From Populus alba (lineage: Eukaryota > Streptophyta > Magnoliopsida > Malpighiales > Salicaceae): a stretch of 64,000 bases of DNA. The notes beneath the pieces were generated by a model. The model saw only the letters and a list, made by a program, of their open reading frames with translations. It ran no database searches and had not been told where the DNA came from. This document shows, one piece after another, positions 1 to 12,290 of the stretch; position 1 is the stretch's first letter, and each line of letters begins with the position of its first letter. The position numbers and the translations under genes are program-made. The DNA is taken from assembly GCF_005239225.2 (NCBI RefSeq), contig NC_133295.1:10044001-10108000 (forward strand). The letters run 5' to 3'.

Positions 1-13
1 GAGAGAGAGAGAG
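1..13. repeat. (GA)n microsatellite, cut by the window edge
   Basis: The window opens inside a GA dinucleotide run, so its true length is unknown. Confidence 0.8.
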
Positions 14-1359
14 TTCAATGACTATTATCAACTGATTATTTGATTAAGATAATTATTTCATGCATGATCTGAACATTTAATTGAAATTTTAATAAATTGT
101 TAATCCATGCTTTGATGAGAACCAATTTGGTTCTAGTTTATTATAGAATCCACGTCCTGTTTGATCATGTAATAATTGTCGTCTCGTTACAGGCTAAGTT
201 CTAAGTATTTCCTTCTAACCTTGAAAGAAAAGAATAAATTTAATTTGTAACAAATAAATTAGCACGTCTTTTAGGACATAAGTATAGAACTAAATAAAAA
301 CTTTAGAGATGCTAGTCATCTTATAAGTGAAAACCTAAGAATCATATCATGGGTAGAACTATCATAAATCTTATATTCGAGAATAAAATCTATTCCAATG
401 CACCAATCAACATCAATATAAACAAAAATATAGAGAACTAAAACCTTTTATATTCCCATTATTACCACCAATTATCTTTATAAAAGGTGTTTATGTTCAA
501 TTTACTCCTTTATATGTATCAATACCATTATCGATAAGGACTTTATAGTCTTTTCAATTGTTTCTACAAAGACCATCAACTAAGCTACATTCCCCCGTCT
601 CTTACTAATTAGAGACTATAAAACTCTATATGGAATTTTCCCATTCTATATTTGACAACCAACTTAGTTAGAGTTTTACTCAAAAGGAACCAATTGATAC
701 TTTTAAATAAAGCCAATCATTTTACTAGAGGTTGAATTTATCTCAGAACAATATTGATTAAAATGCACTACTTAAATGTGATTAGATATGATATGTGTAT
801 CATATCCTCTTCGCACCAATAATTGATATTTTGGCACCAAGATGGTTAAATATAGATTGTAGAGGAGGATAACAAACCTTTATAGTAATGTCTTTAATAG
901 CAAATGCTTGACTATATGATGAAGATAATAGTAGTACAATTTAGTAGAAAAGACACTTATAAAATACCTATGAATTTTATAATATGAAAACAAATCCATA
1001 ATACATAATTGTTACATTAATTAACTAGGATAGATTCTATAACTTTTAAAGACATTGGCCAAAAATATTCTTATTAAGTTTAATGGATTATACAAAATTG
1101 ACTTTTTTTTTTACTACCATCACCAAAACTATATTTTTCACATAATTGAAACAAAATTCATTTGGTTGTATTTAGATAAAAAAAATAAAATGAATAGGGC
1201 TCTCCACCATAAATTTAAAAGAATTATCACTAAAATTAGTAAAAATAGATGATGGTGAAACAAAATTCTATGATCCTCTTAAAGATATTAACTTAAGATC
1301 AACTGCATACATATGTCTTATATTTATAAGCATGTTGCTAGAACAAGTTTACAAGGTAA
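14..1359. other. AT-rich sequence without a recognisable gene
   Basis: Only short stop-ridden frames are present. Because it lies directly upstream of a decayed gypsy reverse transcriptase, it may be the gag/protease part of the same element eroded past recognition. I could not align any segment to a known domain by eye. Confidence 0.4.
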
Positions 1360-4072
1360 ACATCATTCAATTAATATATAGATTTAAGGATTGCTTTGCA
1401 CGAGACTATAGAAATCCTATTATTTGTAAGAGAATTGGTTGAGTATCATTTGCCTATTAAATCAAAGTTTTAGCCATTTAAGCATCCTATGTAGATGATG
1501 AGTCTATATGTTATTATACGAGTAAAAAGGAGATCAAATTTTTGCTTGTGGATAAATTCATAAGGAACACAAGGTATGTTAAATGGTTGTCTGATATCAT
1601 CCTTATAATAAAAAAGAATGGAAAGCTCAAGATGTATATTAATTTTCAAAACTTGAATACACCTCTAAGGATAAATATCCAATGCTAGTGGTAGACATGA
1701 TTGTAGATTTGGTAGCTAAAAAAAACTTATTAAGTTTTATGGATGACCACTTTTGTTATAACCAAATATTTATTACTAAAAAAGATGTGCATACAACCAA
1801 TTCTAGGTTTTCCAAGGTTATTAAGAACATTTGAGTGGGTAGCAATACCTTTCTATCTTAAAAATATAGAAGCCATTTACCAAATAATGATGTATTTTAT
1901 ATTCTATGACATAGTCAATAAGTTTCTAGAGGTATCCTTAAATGATATGGTCATGAAATCTAGAACCAAAGAATCCAATCTGAGAGATTTGTTAGTATCA
2001 TTTGAGTGGATAAGATTTCATAGGTTAAAGATGAATCATCTCAATTATGCTTTTAAAATATGATTTGGAAACTTAATAGGATTTTTAGTTCACCAATAGG
2101 GAATTGAGGTCAATAAAAACAAGGCTCAAAAGTTATTATTGATGCTCTATCATCAAACAATAAGAAAGAGCTTTAATGTTGTTGTTGTTTTTTTTTTTAT
2201 TATTTTTTTTTATGGAAAGGTTAACTTCCTAAAAAATATATATCTCTAATATAGTTAGAAAAATTCATCCATTTTCTTTTTTATTTAGACATAGAGAGTA
2301 AAAAAATGTTTGTTTGGACTGCTAGGTATCAAAAGCTATTAGGTGATATTAAGAAATATTTGGCTTCACGCTCGTCTTTATACCCCTTAAGAAGAATCAA
2401 CCATTACAATTGTATTTATCAATTGCATAATGTTCTATCAAAGTTTTGTCGTTATAAGAGAATGAGTCAGAACATGAACATGCCATGTACTATTTAAGCA
2501 TAACCTTATTGATGTAGAAATAAGTTATACTACCATTGAAAAGCTTTGTGTTTCCCTCCATTCTTATTATATAAAACTTCATTGGTATTTGCATCATGTG
2601 GGTATCTTTATTATTTGAAAAATAAACTAGGTAAAGTAAATGCTCTCATGATCTTTTTACATGGTTGAACAGGTAAATGAATGTTAGCATTATTTAAGTT
2701 CGCCCTCCAATATGTGTTCTAAAAGGTAATGAAAGACCATTTTTTTTTTAATTTTCTAGTAGAACTTCCTTTTCTACACATTGATCCCCTACTAGAACTA
2801 TATATTACCACTGTCTTTATTACACCTTAAAGGTTATGATTTAATGGTTTTAAGACTTAACACGATGTTAGAGTAAGTATTGTTATCCTTCCACCTCCTA
2901 GTCATGATATATGAATGTTAGTTTTACTTGATTTGTCATGTAGTAATAACTAGGCCAAATATAAGGCCTTGATTAATTAACTTATAATTAATGCTTGTCT
3001 TTTGGTGTGGAGCATGTTGAAGTGATTGAAGTCTGTTTACTTGTTTTTAAGTAGATTTAAAAAAAATAAAAGTATAAACACTCTATATTTTTTAAATATT
3101 GTGGTCATGCTTGAACACTTATTGATAAGTTTATTAATTTAATTTTATTATTTTTAGTGAGAAAATAATACTAAAGTCAATAGATTGGCTCAAAATATTT
3201 TAAGATACAAGTTAACAACTAGTGATCAAGGTGAAATACTTATAAAGGTGCTAACAACCCTATTTGTACTCATCCGTAGGAATAAATATTTTAGAATTAA
3301 AGGATTATGTAAATGCTTCATTGATCCAACATTTTGAATCTCATACCAAGCCTTATAGTTGAATTCAGGCACCTTACAAAGCTTGTTGGACTTGAAGAAG
3401 GATTGAAGTGATGAGATATATATAAATGATCATTTCATTAAGGTTTCTCTATCCTTTAAATGTAAAAAATAAAATTATATATTGCATTTTGATGCGTTAT
3501 ATAAAAAACAAAAAAACAAAACCCTACTTAGATGTTTGGGAAATAAAAAAAAGCTTTATTGGTTATGATTGAAATCCATGAGAAGGTACATGGTGCCTAC
3601 CAATCTAGCATTAAGATGAGATGGATGGCTATGAACCATGATTTATATGGCTAGGGATCGTAAGAGATTGCATGGTTTATGCTAAAAAAAATATCCATCT
3701 TGCTAGAGACATAGACCAATATAACATGTATTAACAACCAATTTCCATGCCATTGTCAAGCCTTGGCCTTGTAGAGGTTGGAAAATGGATATAATTAGAA
3801 AGATATGTCAATTTTATTAAAACAAAAAATATCTATTTTATATTGGTGGAAATGAATTACTTCACTAAATAGGTAGATGTCAAAGCTAAATAGGTAGAGG
3901 TCAAAGCTTACAAGACTATTACTTGAGAAACAACTATAAAGTTTATTAAAAAAAAAAACTATATATAGGTTGGAGTTTCTAGAATCTATTACTACTAATC
4001 AAGGTACTACCTTTATAGGATAAAAAATAAAGAACTTTATAGACCAATTTAGGTTCAAAGTAGGGAACTACT
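1360..4072 (+). mobile_element. Decayed Ty3/gypsy pol (RT, RNase H, integrase)
   Basis: Translated pieces in shifting frames follow a plant Ty3/gypsy polyprotein in the right order. Near 1430-1470 there is the run leading into the reverse transcriptase (VEYHLPIKSKF-like after a frameshift). At 1743-2063 there is RT sequence ending in motifs such as KFLEVSLNDMVMKSRTKES, where the catalytic DD of the YxDD box appears as ND. At 2306-2400 there is the RT/RNase H connection (ARYQKLLGDIKKYL). From about 3550 to 4070 comes integrase-like sequence (GAYQSSIKMRW, IVKPWPCRGWKMDII, VEMNYFTK). Many stops and frameshifts interrupt it, so it is a dead copy. It stops abruptly where an LTR-like sequence begins, as if truncated by it. 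Lineage within gypsy is not certain; Tat/Athila-like is my guess. Confidence 0.8.
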
Positions 4073-5300
4073 TGTCGCACCCAATATTGCGATGACCTTT
4101 AAAAATTTCAATGGAAAAAAAATAGATATCTAGCATCTTGTTCTTAGAGGAGAAAATGTCCAGTTTAAGGAGTCGCTATCTAATATTGTGGTCACTAGAA
4201 ACCTTAATTGGTTAACAAAGATTCTATGGTACAAGACTAGTTACGTAAAATAAAAGATATTTTCACCCCTTAGGCGTTCTACCTAAGAAAGGATGCATTG
4301 CTAGTTTTGTCTTAAATTGCTTAGAGTTTGTTTTATTATCCTTTTCATGGTTTGCCTATTATATTTCTAATTCTGGCGTCAGTGAATATTCGACTACGAA
4401 TATTTCCAACTTCGACGTTGATAAATATTACTTAACCAAAAAAATATATGGCATTCTGACTTTAGCGCCAATGAATAAATTAGTAAAATTTGAATTGGAA
4501 GCAAAAAAATATTTTTATATTTTTTTTAGAAAAAAATAAAAAGACATATATATTGCATACTAGATTCACATTTCACAGTATAAGTCTGCAATCTAAATAC
4601 TTAGTAAAGTCACACAAAAAAAGCATCAAGGACCCACAAATAAATTCAAAAAGATCCATAATTTTTTTTTTGAAATTTTCTAATATATAAAGAGGTCTGT
4701 TTAACTAGATATCGAAATAGAAGGTAGTGAAATCAAAGAGAAAGGACATAAGAGTGTGTTTTGCTATAAACATCCTTAGCCCAAAGAAAATTAAGCTTGC
4801 TATGCCAGAGGCCCAAGCCCAACCCGATCTTAATGGTTTTTTTTGGAGCAGGATCTAGCCCAGTTGTACAGGCTAAGCTTGATCCAATTAGCCCAGCCTA
4901 GTCACTAGCCCAGACCAGTGACCCAACAACCATTTTCAGCGGGAATGCTTAAATTAATTCACGCGTGCATGCACATTAAAAAGGTAATTAAAATTCAAGG
5001 GAAGGGACATGAGACTTACTTGGTTCGGTTGTCGTGGGAGATGAACTACCCGTTTATATTTGAGGCAACGTTTGCGTTTCTTCTAAACATACTAAATAAA
5101 CTGTTTGGTTAATTACTAATTGTAATTTACTGTTTATGGACCCAATACAATTTACATTTAAAACGCAGGGTAATCGAAAGCAAGTTGAAGCTGCTTCTCC
5201 TTCTTTTGTCGTCTCCACTTGAATAGTGGAGAACTTCTCCACTGTTTATAGCTGGACCGAGTCCGGCCCAAACCTAAATGTATTGGACTGGGTTTGACTC
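4073..5300 (+). mobile_element. LTR-like sequence, copy 1 (+ orientation)
   Basis: Begins TGTCGCACCC, the usual TG start, and matches in order the reverse complement of 9550 down to about 8830. Shared blocks include AATAGATATCT, a GTGGTCACTAGAAA-like block, GTCTTAAATTG with AGAGTTT, a GACGTYRATAAATATT-like block, GCTTGATC with the AGCCCAGCC region, and CACGCGTGCAT. It is therefore a diverged LTR copy of the family at 7525-9550, in the opposite orientation. The 3' end is not resolved; similarity fades after about 5060. It abuts truncated gypsy integrase, so it may be a solo LTR inserted in the older element. Confidence 0.6.
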
Positions 5301-5383
5301 AGTAAAATAAAACAAATCCTTTTTTTTTTATTTGAAAAACTAGTGTTTATCATTATTCATTGACACTACATAATTAAATTAAA

Positions 5384-5554
5384 ATGAGACCACATGATGA
5401 CATAGCATTTGCAGAATTTGATCGTAATCCCAATTTTGTTCCTAATGATATTTTACCTGATATTGTTGCACACTCAGGAAACTATGGAAACAACAATCAT
5501 TGTCTGATGGATTTCGTACGTGATGGAATTGCAGATATTTTAATGGAACAATAA
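5384..5554 (+). pseudogene. PIF/Harbinger transposase, C-terminal fragment
   Basis: A 56-codon open frame ends in TAA and resembles the C-terminus of plant HARBI1-like (PIF/Harbinger) transposases: an acidic segment AFAEFDRNPNFVPNDILPDI, a low-complexity linker rich in Asn/Gly, then MDFVRDGIADILMEQ. The catalytic nuclease domain is absent, so this is only the tail of a transposase. The piece is well preserved compared with the gypsy debris around it, suggesting a younger insertion. The A/T-rich sequence after it looks like the 3' end of the same element. It is too short to act alone. Confidence 0.6.
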
Positions 5555-5634
5555 AAAAATATTTTATATAAAGTATTATTTATTTCATGATATAATAGCA
5601 GTAGTTAAATCTATAATATTTAAATTAAAACCAT

Positions 5635-5690
<56 letters not shown>

Positions 5691-5890
5691 TTTTTTAGTT
5701 ATTTTATAACCTCAATTTGAAAAACATTTTTAACAAAACACATTAAACTACGTTTTGTTTAACTTCAATTTCAACCACAGTTTTAACCAAATATATATAA
5801 ATACTAAACTAACATTAACCAAAAGTGCTTTTTATAAAATAATTTTTTTCAAACCACAATCACAAAAGCTACCATAATACCAAACACACT
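5555..5890 (+). mobile_element. Probable 3' terminal region of the PIF/Harbinger element
   Basis: AT-rich tail following the transposase fragment. It ends near 5888 in CCATAATACCAAACAC, whose reverse complement GTGTTTGGTATTATGG resembles the start of the GTTTGGTAGTGTGG repeats seen at 36270. The matching left terminus was not found, so the boundary is tentative. Confidence 0.4.
5637..5688. repeat. (TA)n microsatellite
   Basis: About 26 uninterrupted AT units inside the transposon tail. Confidence 0.95.
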
Positions 5891-7140
5891 GACGAAGCTT
5901 AAGAGCGATAGTGGTGGCTGATGGCTGAGCAACTTTCTAAACGACTCTCCTCTATCATTTCTTTCTTTATTTTGTGTTTCTTCTTTCTCTTCGGTCTCTG
6001 TTCCAGTCCCTTTGTCTTTTGGTGTATTTTTTTTACTATTTGGTTTTCTCTGCCTTTTAGTCTCCCCTTTACCTCTCTATGTTTTTTTTTTGGTTGGATT
6101 AGCAATCAACTATGAGGGAAAAACCGAAGTTCCCTTTACTAGAGGAATACATGCCACAAGTCTCTCTGGCTTCTCTAAGTTTTTGTTTTTTTTGCTTGTC
6201 CTGGTCTCTCTCTATTTTCATTCGCTCTATGTGTTTTTCTTCCTCTAGCTTTTATAAGGCGAGAGAATGCCCTGGCGGCTCATCTTACCTCTTCCAGGAT
6301 AATGATCCTATGGATGAAGATAAACATGGCTCGTTCATTTGTGTTTGAGAAAAACAAGGCACCAACAGTTGTGCCATTATAGGATTATTGGAGATGAACC
6401 ATCCTTACATCAGAGGAGTAACGTGTGGGTGAGAGAAACTGAGGCCACTAGCAGGTTTGGTTAGAAGATAAATGTGATCCATGTTTTGGATCAAATTTGG
6501 TGTAGTTTTGGCTAAGCCGGTCTCTTCTGCGATGAGGATGAACATGATGAACAGTTGGTTTAGAAGCAACACCATTTTTTTGTATTGAAATGACCATCTT
6601 GAATTTGCCCCCTTGAAGCTCTGCCATTTAGCAATCGGGTCCTTATTTCTGGCAATTTTTTTTTTTGCCCTAGATCAATTGTAATTGGACTCTTGGATTT
6701 TAACACCATTCATAAAACAGTCCTTGGTTTCCAAATTAATCAATTCAATCCTTAATTGACTCCTCTACTTTTAATTCTTTTAAAATTACCCTTGAAAAAA
6801 TCAATTAACCTCCCTATAGTATCACTGCCTATTAACTTCGATTATTGGACTTTAATTTCATGCAATTTTGACCTGAATTGACACAACACTTTGATATTTC
6901 TTCAATTAAACCCTTGACTTCATTAATTACACTAATTCAAAGTTTAATTAAGTTTCTAAAGTTATAAATTCTTCCAATTTCTAGCCAAATTAACTTCCAA
7001 ATTTATAATTCAACCCTTATTAATCCTCACACTTTTAATTTGTGTTGTCTTGATCTAATTCTCAAATTATTTTTTATTTTTTTGAAAATTAAAAAATTAA
7101 GTTATGACACTACTAATAACATGTTAACCTCAATATATAA
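5891..7140. other. T/C-rich retroelement-like sequence, no gene
   Basis: 5920-6350 is a T-rich tract with several overlapping small open frames in different phases, which argues against coding. From 6560 on, short phrases of the type AATTGACTCC, AATTAACCTCC and CTTTAATTTCATGCAATTTTGACC recur, a texture common in plant gypsy LTR or spacer sequence. The reverse-complement texture appears at 21950-22280. No domain is recognised. Confidence 0.4.
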
Positions 7141-7524
7141 AAAATAGTAGGAAAAAAAAAATCCTAAAACCTCACAAAGCTTTATCCAAAATCTTAGACA
7201 TATAGAACTTCAAGGAAGATGACCTTGGGAACCTCTCATTTTACGCTTATCTATGGACACGATGCCATGTTGCTAATATAATATAGGTTGTTCAGTTATT
7301 GAGAAAAGCATAATAGTGTAACATAAATAACGTATATTATCAATTACTTATGTTGGAATATTTAGAAGACTTATATGAGGTTAGGATGAAAGCAATAAAT
7401 CATCTTCTAGCTCAAAAAAAAGAAGAGAAAAAGAGTGGAATGAGCTAAAAACAAGAAAGTTTCGGAAAAGTTATTTGTAGAAAGAGACTTGGTATGGAAG
7501 GTTATTTTTCAAAATGATTAAAAT
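7141..7524. other. AT-rich spacer
   Basis: No open frame or repeat structure stands out. It borders the putative solo LTR. Confidence 0.4.
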
Positions 7525-9550
7525 TGTTGTAATCTAAATTTTGCCGTTTAGTTTTTAATTTAATCTAACGAAGTTTAAAATGTAAAATTAAAAAGTCATA
7601 AATTTATTTTAATAAAGAATATGATTTAACAGCTTTCATGAAAACTAGAAATTATTATGTATTTTTATTATTTTATCTTTATATTATGATAATTATTTAC
7701 TTTTAAATTTTATTTTTAATGAAATTCAAACTTTAAAGTGCAGAATAAATTTAATTGAGACTTTATTTTTTACCAGCAATAGAATTCTTACACTATAAAT
7801 ACATATTTATGCAAAAAAGAAGAAGAAGAAGAAGAAGAAGAAGACCATTAAAAGAAACCTTAAGAGGAGGCCATTACAAGAAACACGAGGGTGATGAATA
7901 TTAAAATAAAATAAATTCAGTAGGACACAACACAAAGGAGGGGGACCGAACCCTAGACTAGGCGGCTCCCCCTCCCCCCCGGGTTCCTTAGTTTTTCAGC
8001 TCCCCAGCCTCCAGGGACCTGGACAGAGAAGAAGCTTTGTCTCCCTATCGTCCCTCTTTCCCTTCCTTCCGGTCTGGAACCACCATGATCATCCGGACCC
8101 CAGCCACCTCTTCTTTACCACGAAAAAAACTACTGACCACGCCTCCAACTTCTTTTCTCCACTGCAAGAAAAAAAAGGGGCACACTTTCACTGTTCTCTT
8201 CCCCTCATCTTCACCATTTTTCCTTGGCTTGGAACCCCAGAAGGCGGGCCTCCCTCAGCTCATCCCCGTAACCCATACTGAGCAGAACACAAAAAGAAAG
8301 GCCATCTTCCTCAACCAGAGCAGACCCCTCCATCCTCACTATCACCGACCACCGTGGTCGCTGCCAAAACCAGCAGCCCTCACTCCCCTTTCTTTTTCCT
8401 TCGGCCAATACTGCCACCATCTTGACCAACCTGTGACAGCCCCCCCTGTCCCCCACAACGACAACTTCTCCTTATACCAGCCACTCTCTGCAAGACTGCA
8501 ACCGCTGTGAACAGCGCACAAACCAGCAACCTACGCTCCTGCTCCCCAGCAGCAAGCTTCCTCGCTGCGAACTAGCACTGCGCGCCTCCTCTAGCTCCGT
8601 CAACATCCAGAAACCACCACTATGCACCGTGAGCATGCACCAGCCATAGTAGTAGCAACCTTCTCTTCTCAGTAGAGACGGGACATAGGAAACCAGAGAA
8701 CAGAACAGGAGGAACAACACGGGGGGGGGGGGTACCGTGAACGAAGAAGAACATACACACAGACATAGAGAGAACAGGCAACCCAAGAAAGTGAAAGACA
8801 AGAAGAAGCAGAGGAAGGAGGAGGAACAGAGGGATCCAAAGCAAGCCACCGTCTTCGACTTCGCCTTCCTGCAGAGGTAAGCTCTTCGTTTCCCACTCCT
8901 TTGCAATTATAATTACTTGGGTACTGTACATATGCAAATTTAATTCACTACTTACTGTTTAGCCAACCTATAATTCACTGGTTTCTGTATGCACGCGTGA
9001 AGTGACTATTTGGTTACTGGGCTGTCCTAGTGATCACCAAGCCCGGGCTGGCTTGATCAAGCCTAATTTTTATGATGGGCTAGTTTCAGTTTTTTAAAAA
9101 ATAAAAAATAATTATTTTTATTTAAATTTAAATTTTATGAATTTATTTATTGGTGTTAAAATTAAAAATAACGTACTTTATAGATTGCGTAACATTTACC
9201 AACACCAAAGTTAAAAATATTCATAAGTAAATATTTATTGACGTCAGAGTCATGAATATTATAGGATAATCTTAAAAATAAAATAAAGATAAACTCTTAC
9301 CAATTTAAGACAACCAGCAATGCAGCTTACATTAAATAAGACGTTTAATGAGATATAATATCTTTCTTTTCACGTAATTAGTAATGTATTGTAGAATTTC
9401 TATTGACTAGTTACGATTTCTAGTGACCATAATACTAGGTGATGATTTCTTATACAAGACTTTTTTTTTTTTAAAAAAAAGATGCCAGATATCTATTTTT
9501 TTCTATGATAAATAATTTTTAATCGGTTGTCGCGATATTCGGGTGTTACA
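7525..9550 (-). mobile_element. Putative solo LTR of a gypsy-type element, copy 2
   Basis: Read on the minus strand it starts at 9550 with TGTAACACCCGAATATCGCG, a start I associate with plant gypsy LTRs. A candidate end ...TTACAACA at 7525 is flanked by AAAAT (7520-7524), and the same AAAAT follows the start at 9551-9555, which would be a 5-bp target duplication. No gag or pol lies between, consistent with a solo LTR of about 2.0 kb. The GC-richer block 7940-8900 holds several overlapping open frames on both strands, best read as transcribed LTR/UTR sequence. The region is AT-rich, so the 5-bp match alone is weak evidence. Confidence 0.5.
7818..7843. repeat. (AAG)n microsatellite
   Basis: About nine AAG/GAA units within the putative LTR. 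Confidence 0.9.
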
Positions 9551-9555
9551 AAAAT

Positions 9556-10316
9556 AATTTTTATTTTAAGTGGTCACCAAACTGAAAATGTCTATTTGTT
9601 GTATAAAAAATACTAAAAGAAAGTGTTTACCATCTAATTAATAAATGACCCAATATAAAAACGAGTATTATCCTTATATATAGTATATCATTAATAATAA
9701 AGACTTTGAGGGATACAAGGAAACAACATGGGGGTGTTAGTGGTTGTATAAAACTTAGCATAATTGATTTTTTGCAAATTTCGAGCAAACTTAATGACCA
9801 TAATTGGCTTTTGATCAACTTTTAAGTAAACTTAGTAACCATAATTGATTCCTTGTCACGTTATGGTGAGGTCAATGACCACGTATTGTTTAAATTTTAC
9901 ATGTTGATTTTTGTTTGTGTTTAAATTTCAATAGACAATGGCAATCTTGACTATAAATATTTTCAGAATTTCCTAAAATGCAATGGACAATCTTATTAGG
10001 TAATAAGCTAAAGAATGTGATAATTTACTCTTCATTCACAACTAATATACTGTGAATACAATAGTAATTTATAGTATTTTTTTTTTTGTTATTGCATTTT
10101 TTTTTCACTTTTTTTAAATTTTGTTTTTGTTTATTTTTTTAATATTGATGTAATTGAAAATTAATTTTGGTAATTTGTTTCTTTGCATTTTGTCTTTTTA
10201 CAGGGTTAAAATGATTTATCTATTTGCTACGGTAACTCAAATTATTTCGGTTTACAAGTTTGGTGAGATTTTTTTCTTTTTAATTAAACTTGACTTTGTT
10301 ATCATTTATCTTATAT
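9556..10316. other. AT-rich spacer before the tandem array
   Basis: No gene is seen. It contains the small tandem repeat at 9751-9855 and T-rich runs after 10080. Confidence 0.5.
9751..9855 (+). repeat. Short tandem repeat, about three copies of about 40 bp
   Basis: Units start at about 9751, 9787 and 9828 with AAACTTAGCATAATTGATTT, AAACTTAATGACCATAATTG and AAACTTAGTAACCATAATTG. Unit lengths differ slightly. Confidence 0.7.
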
Positions 10317-12290
10317 AGTTAAAAACAATAGTTTCAAGGAAAAAACCATTATACATAAAGTTAAAATATGTGGGAAAAGTACTGTAATTTTCCTAGTTAA
10401 AAACAATAGTTTCAAGGAAAAAACCATTATACATAAAGTTAAAATATGTGGGGAAAATACTGTAGTTTTCCTCATATGTTATTGTGGATTGTTACAATAT
10501 TTTTTTTTCCCCAAAATTATCTTTATCAATTTTATTTTTTAATATTGAGTTGGTTAAAAACTTTAGTTTTGTAATTTTTTTCCTTTAAAATATTGTAGAT
10601 TGCTATGGTGTTTTCCCACATGATTTTTTTTATTTTATTATACATAAAGCTAAAACATATGGAAAAAATATTGTAGCTTTCCTCACATGTTAACGTGGAT
10701 CGCTTCAGTATTTTTTTTTTTTTGTTTTTCCTACAGTACTTTCCCTTTTTTTCTTTTTTTTTTCCTCAAAATTATCTTTGTCAATTTTTACTTTTTTAAT
10801 ATTGGGTTGGTTAACAATTTAGCTTTGTAATTTGTTTTTGTTTAAAATACTATGGATTGTTACGGTGTTTTCCTACATGTTTTTTCTATTTTTTTTTTAT
10901 TTTTCAAAATTATATTTGTCGATTTTATTTTTTAATAATGAGCTGATTGGGAATTTTAGTTTTGTAATTTTTTTTTAAAACATTGCTGATTGTTATAGTG
11001 TTTTTCCACATGGTTTTTTTTTTTGTTTTTGTGTTTTTTTCCAAAATTATCTTTGTCAATTTTATTTTTTTAATATTGAGCTGGTTAACAATTATAGTTA
11101 CAATATGTGGGGAAAGCATGCTTTCCTCACAAATTACTGTGGATTGCTACAATGTTTTTCTTCACATGTTTTTTTTTTTTTATGTTTTTTTTTTGCTAAA
11201 ATTGTCTTTATCAGTTTTATTTGTTAAATATTGAGCTGATTAAGAATTACAATTACAAGTAATGCTAAATCATGTGGGGAAAACGTTGTAGCTTTCCTCA
11301 CAAAACACTATGGATTGCTAAAGTTTTTCCTTACATCGTTTTTTTCCAATTTCTTTTGTGTTTTTTTTTGTAATATTTTTTTTTAAAATATCTTTATTGA
11401 TTTTATTATTTTTTTTAATACTGAACTGGTTAGAATTTAACTTTTTAATAAAGCTTAATCATGTGGGGAAAGCGTTGTAGCTTTCCCCACAAAACACTGT
11501 GGATTGCTATAGTGTCTCTCCACATGTTTTTTTTCCTTATGATTTTTTCAAAATTGATTTTGTCAATTTTATTTTTTTTAATATTGAGTTGGTTGAGAAT
11601 TAAAATTACAAGTAATTACAAACAAGGCTAAATCATGTGGAAAAGTACTGTAGTTTTCATCATAAAACACTATAATTGCTATAGTGTTGCCAACATGGTT
11701 TTTTTTCCTTGTTTTTTTTTTGTTATATTGTTTTTTTCTAAAATTATTTTGTTGATTTTATTTTTTTAATATTGAGTTGATTGAGAATTTGACTTTGTAA
11801 TTTTTTTTTCTTTAAAACACTGTGAATTGCTGTAGTTTTTTCCCACATGATTTTTTTTTTTAAAATTATCTTTGTCAATTTTATTTTTTTGAATATTGAG
11901 TTGGTTGAGAATTATAATTAAAATAAAGCTAAATCATATGAGGAAAGCGTTGTAGTTTTCCTCACAAAACACTGTGGATTGCTATAGTATTTCTCTAAAT
12001 GATTTTTTTTTTTTTTTTATGATTTTTTCTAAAATTGTCTTTGTCAATTTTATTGGGGAAAGCAGTTTAGTTTTCCTCACAAAACATTGTCAATTGCTAC
12101 AATGTTTTTCATCATAGATTTTTTTCCTTCCAAAATTATGTTTGTCGATTTTTTTTTAATATTAAGTTGGTAGAGAATTTAGCTTTATAATTTTTTTTTC
12201 TTTTCATTAACAGAAAAGCTAAATAATATGGGAAAAACATTGTATCTTTCCTTACAAAACACTGTGAATTACTACAAATTATTTTGTTTA
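10317..12290 (+). repeat. Satellite-like tandem array with hairpin-forming monomers
   Basis: Ten or more diverged copies of a monomer of roughly 170-190 bp, some shortened. Each monomer has a block like GTGGGGAAAGCGTTGTAGC with TTTCCTCACAAAACACTGTGG after it, then ATTGCTACAGTG, then a T-rich stretch, then CAAAATTATCTTTGTCAATT, then TTAATATTGAGCTGGTTAAG. Block positions are near 10368, 10446, 10655, 11104, 11272, 11463, 11634, 11938, 12054 and 12229. The first two units (10317-10394 and 10395-10472) are a nearly exact 78-bp duplication. No coding capacity is seen. Confidence 0.85.

Noticed and set aside
1743..2497. Intact retroviral-type polymerase genes
   Set aside because: The open pieces are only 60-106 codons and joined by frameshifts and stops; the element is dead. 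The same holds for the frame at 62166-62462.
5899..6348. Hydrophobic small ORFs (60-80 codons) that look like membrane peptides
   Set aside because: They come from a T/C-rich tract read in different phases, and the hydrophobicity is a result of T-rich codons. No homology is recognised.
8037..8906. Overlapping open frames of 75-157 codons on both strands, possibly a Pro/Ser-rich protein gene
   Set aside because: Frames overlap in several phases on both strands, no splice structure or family is seen, and the region lies inside the putative LTR. GC-rich LTR sequence explains them better.
9751..12290. A CRISPR-like array
   Set aside because: Repeats are long, AT-rich and diverged without unique spacers, in an intron-bearing plant genome; a satellite-type array fits.
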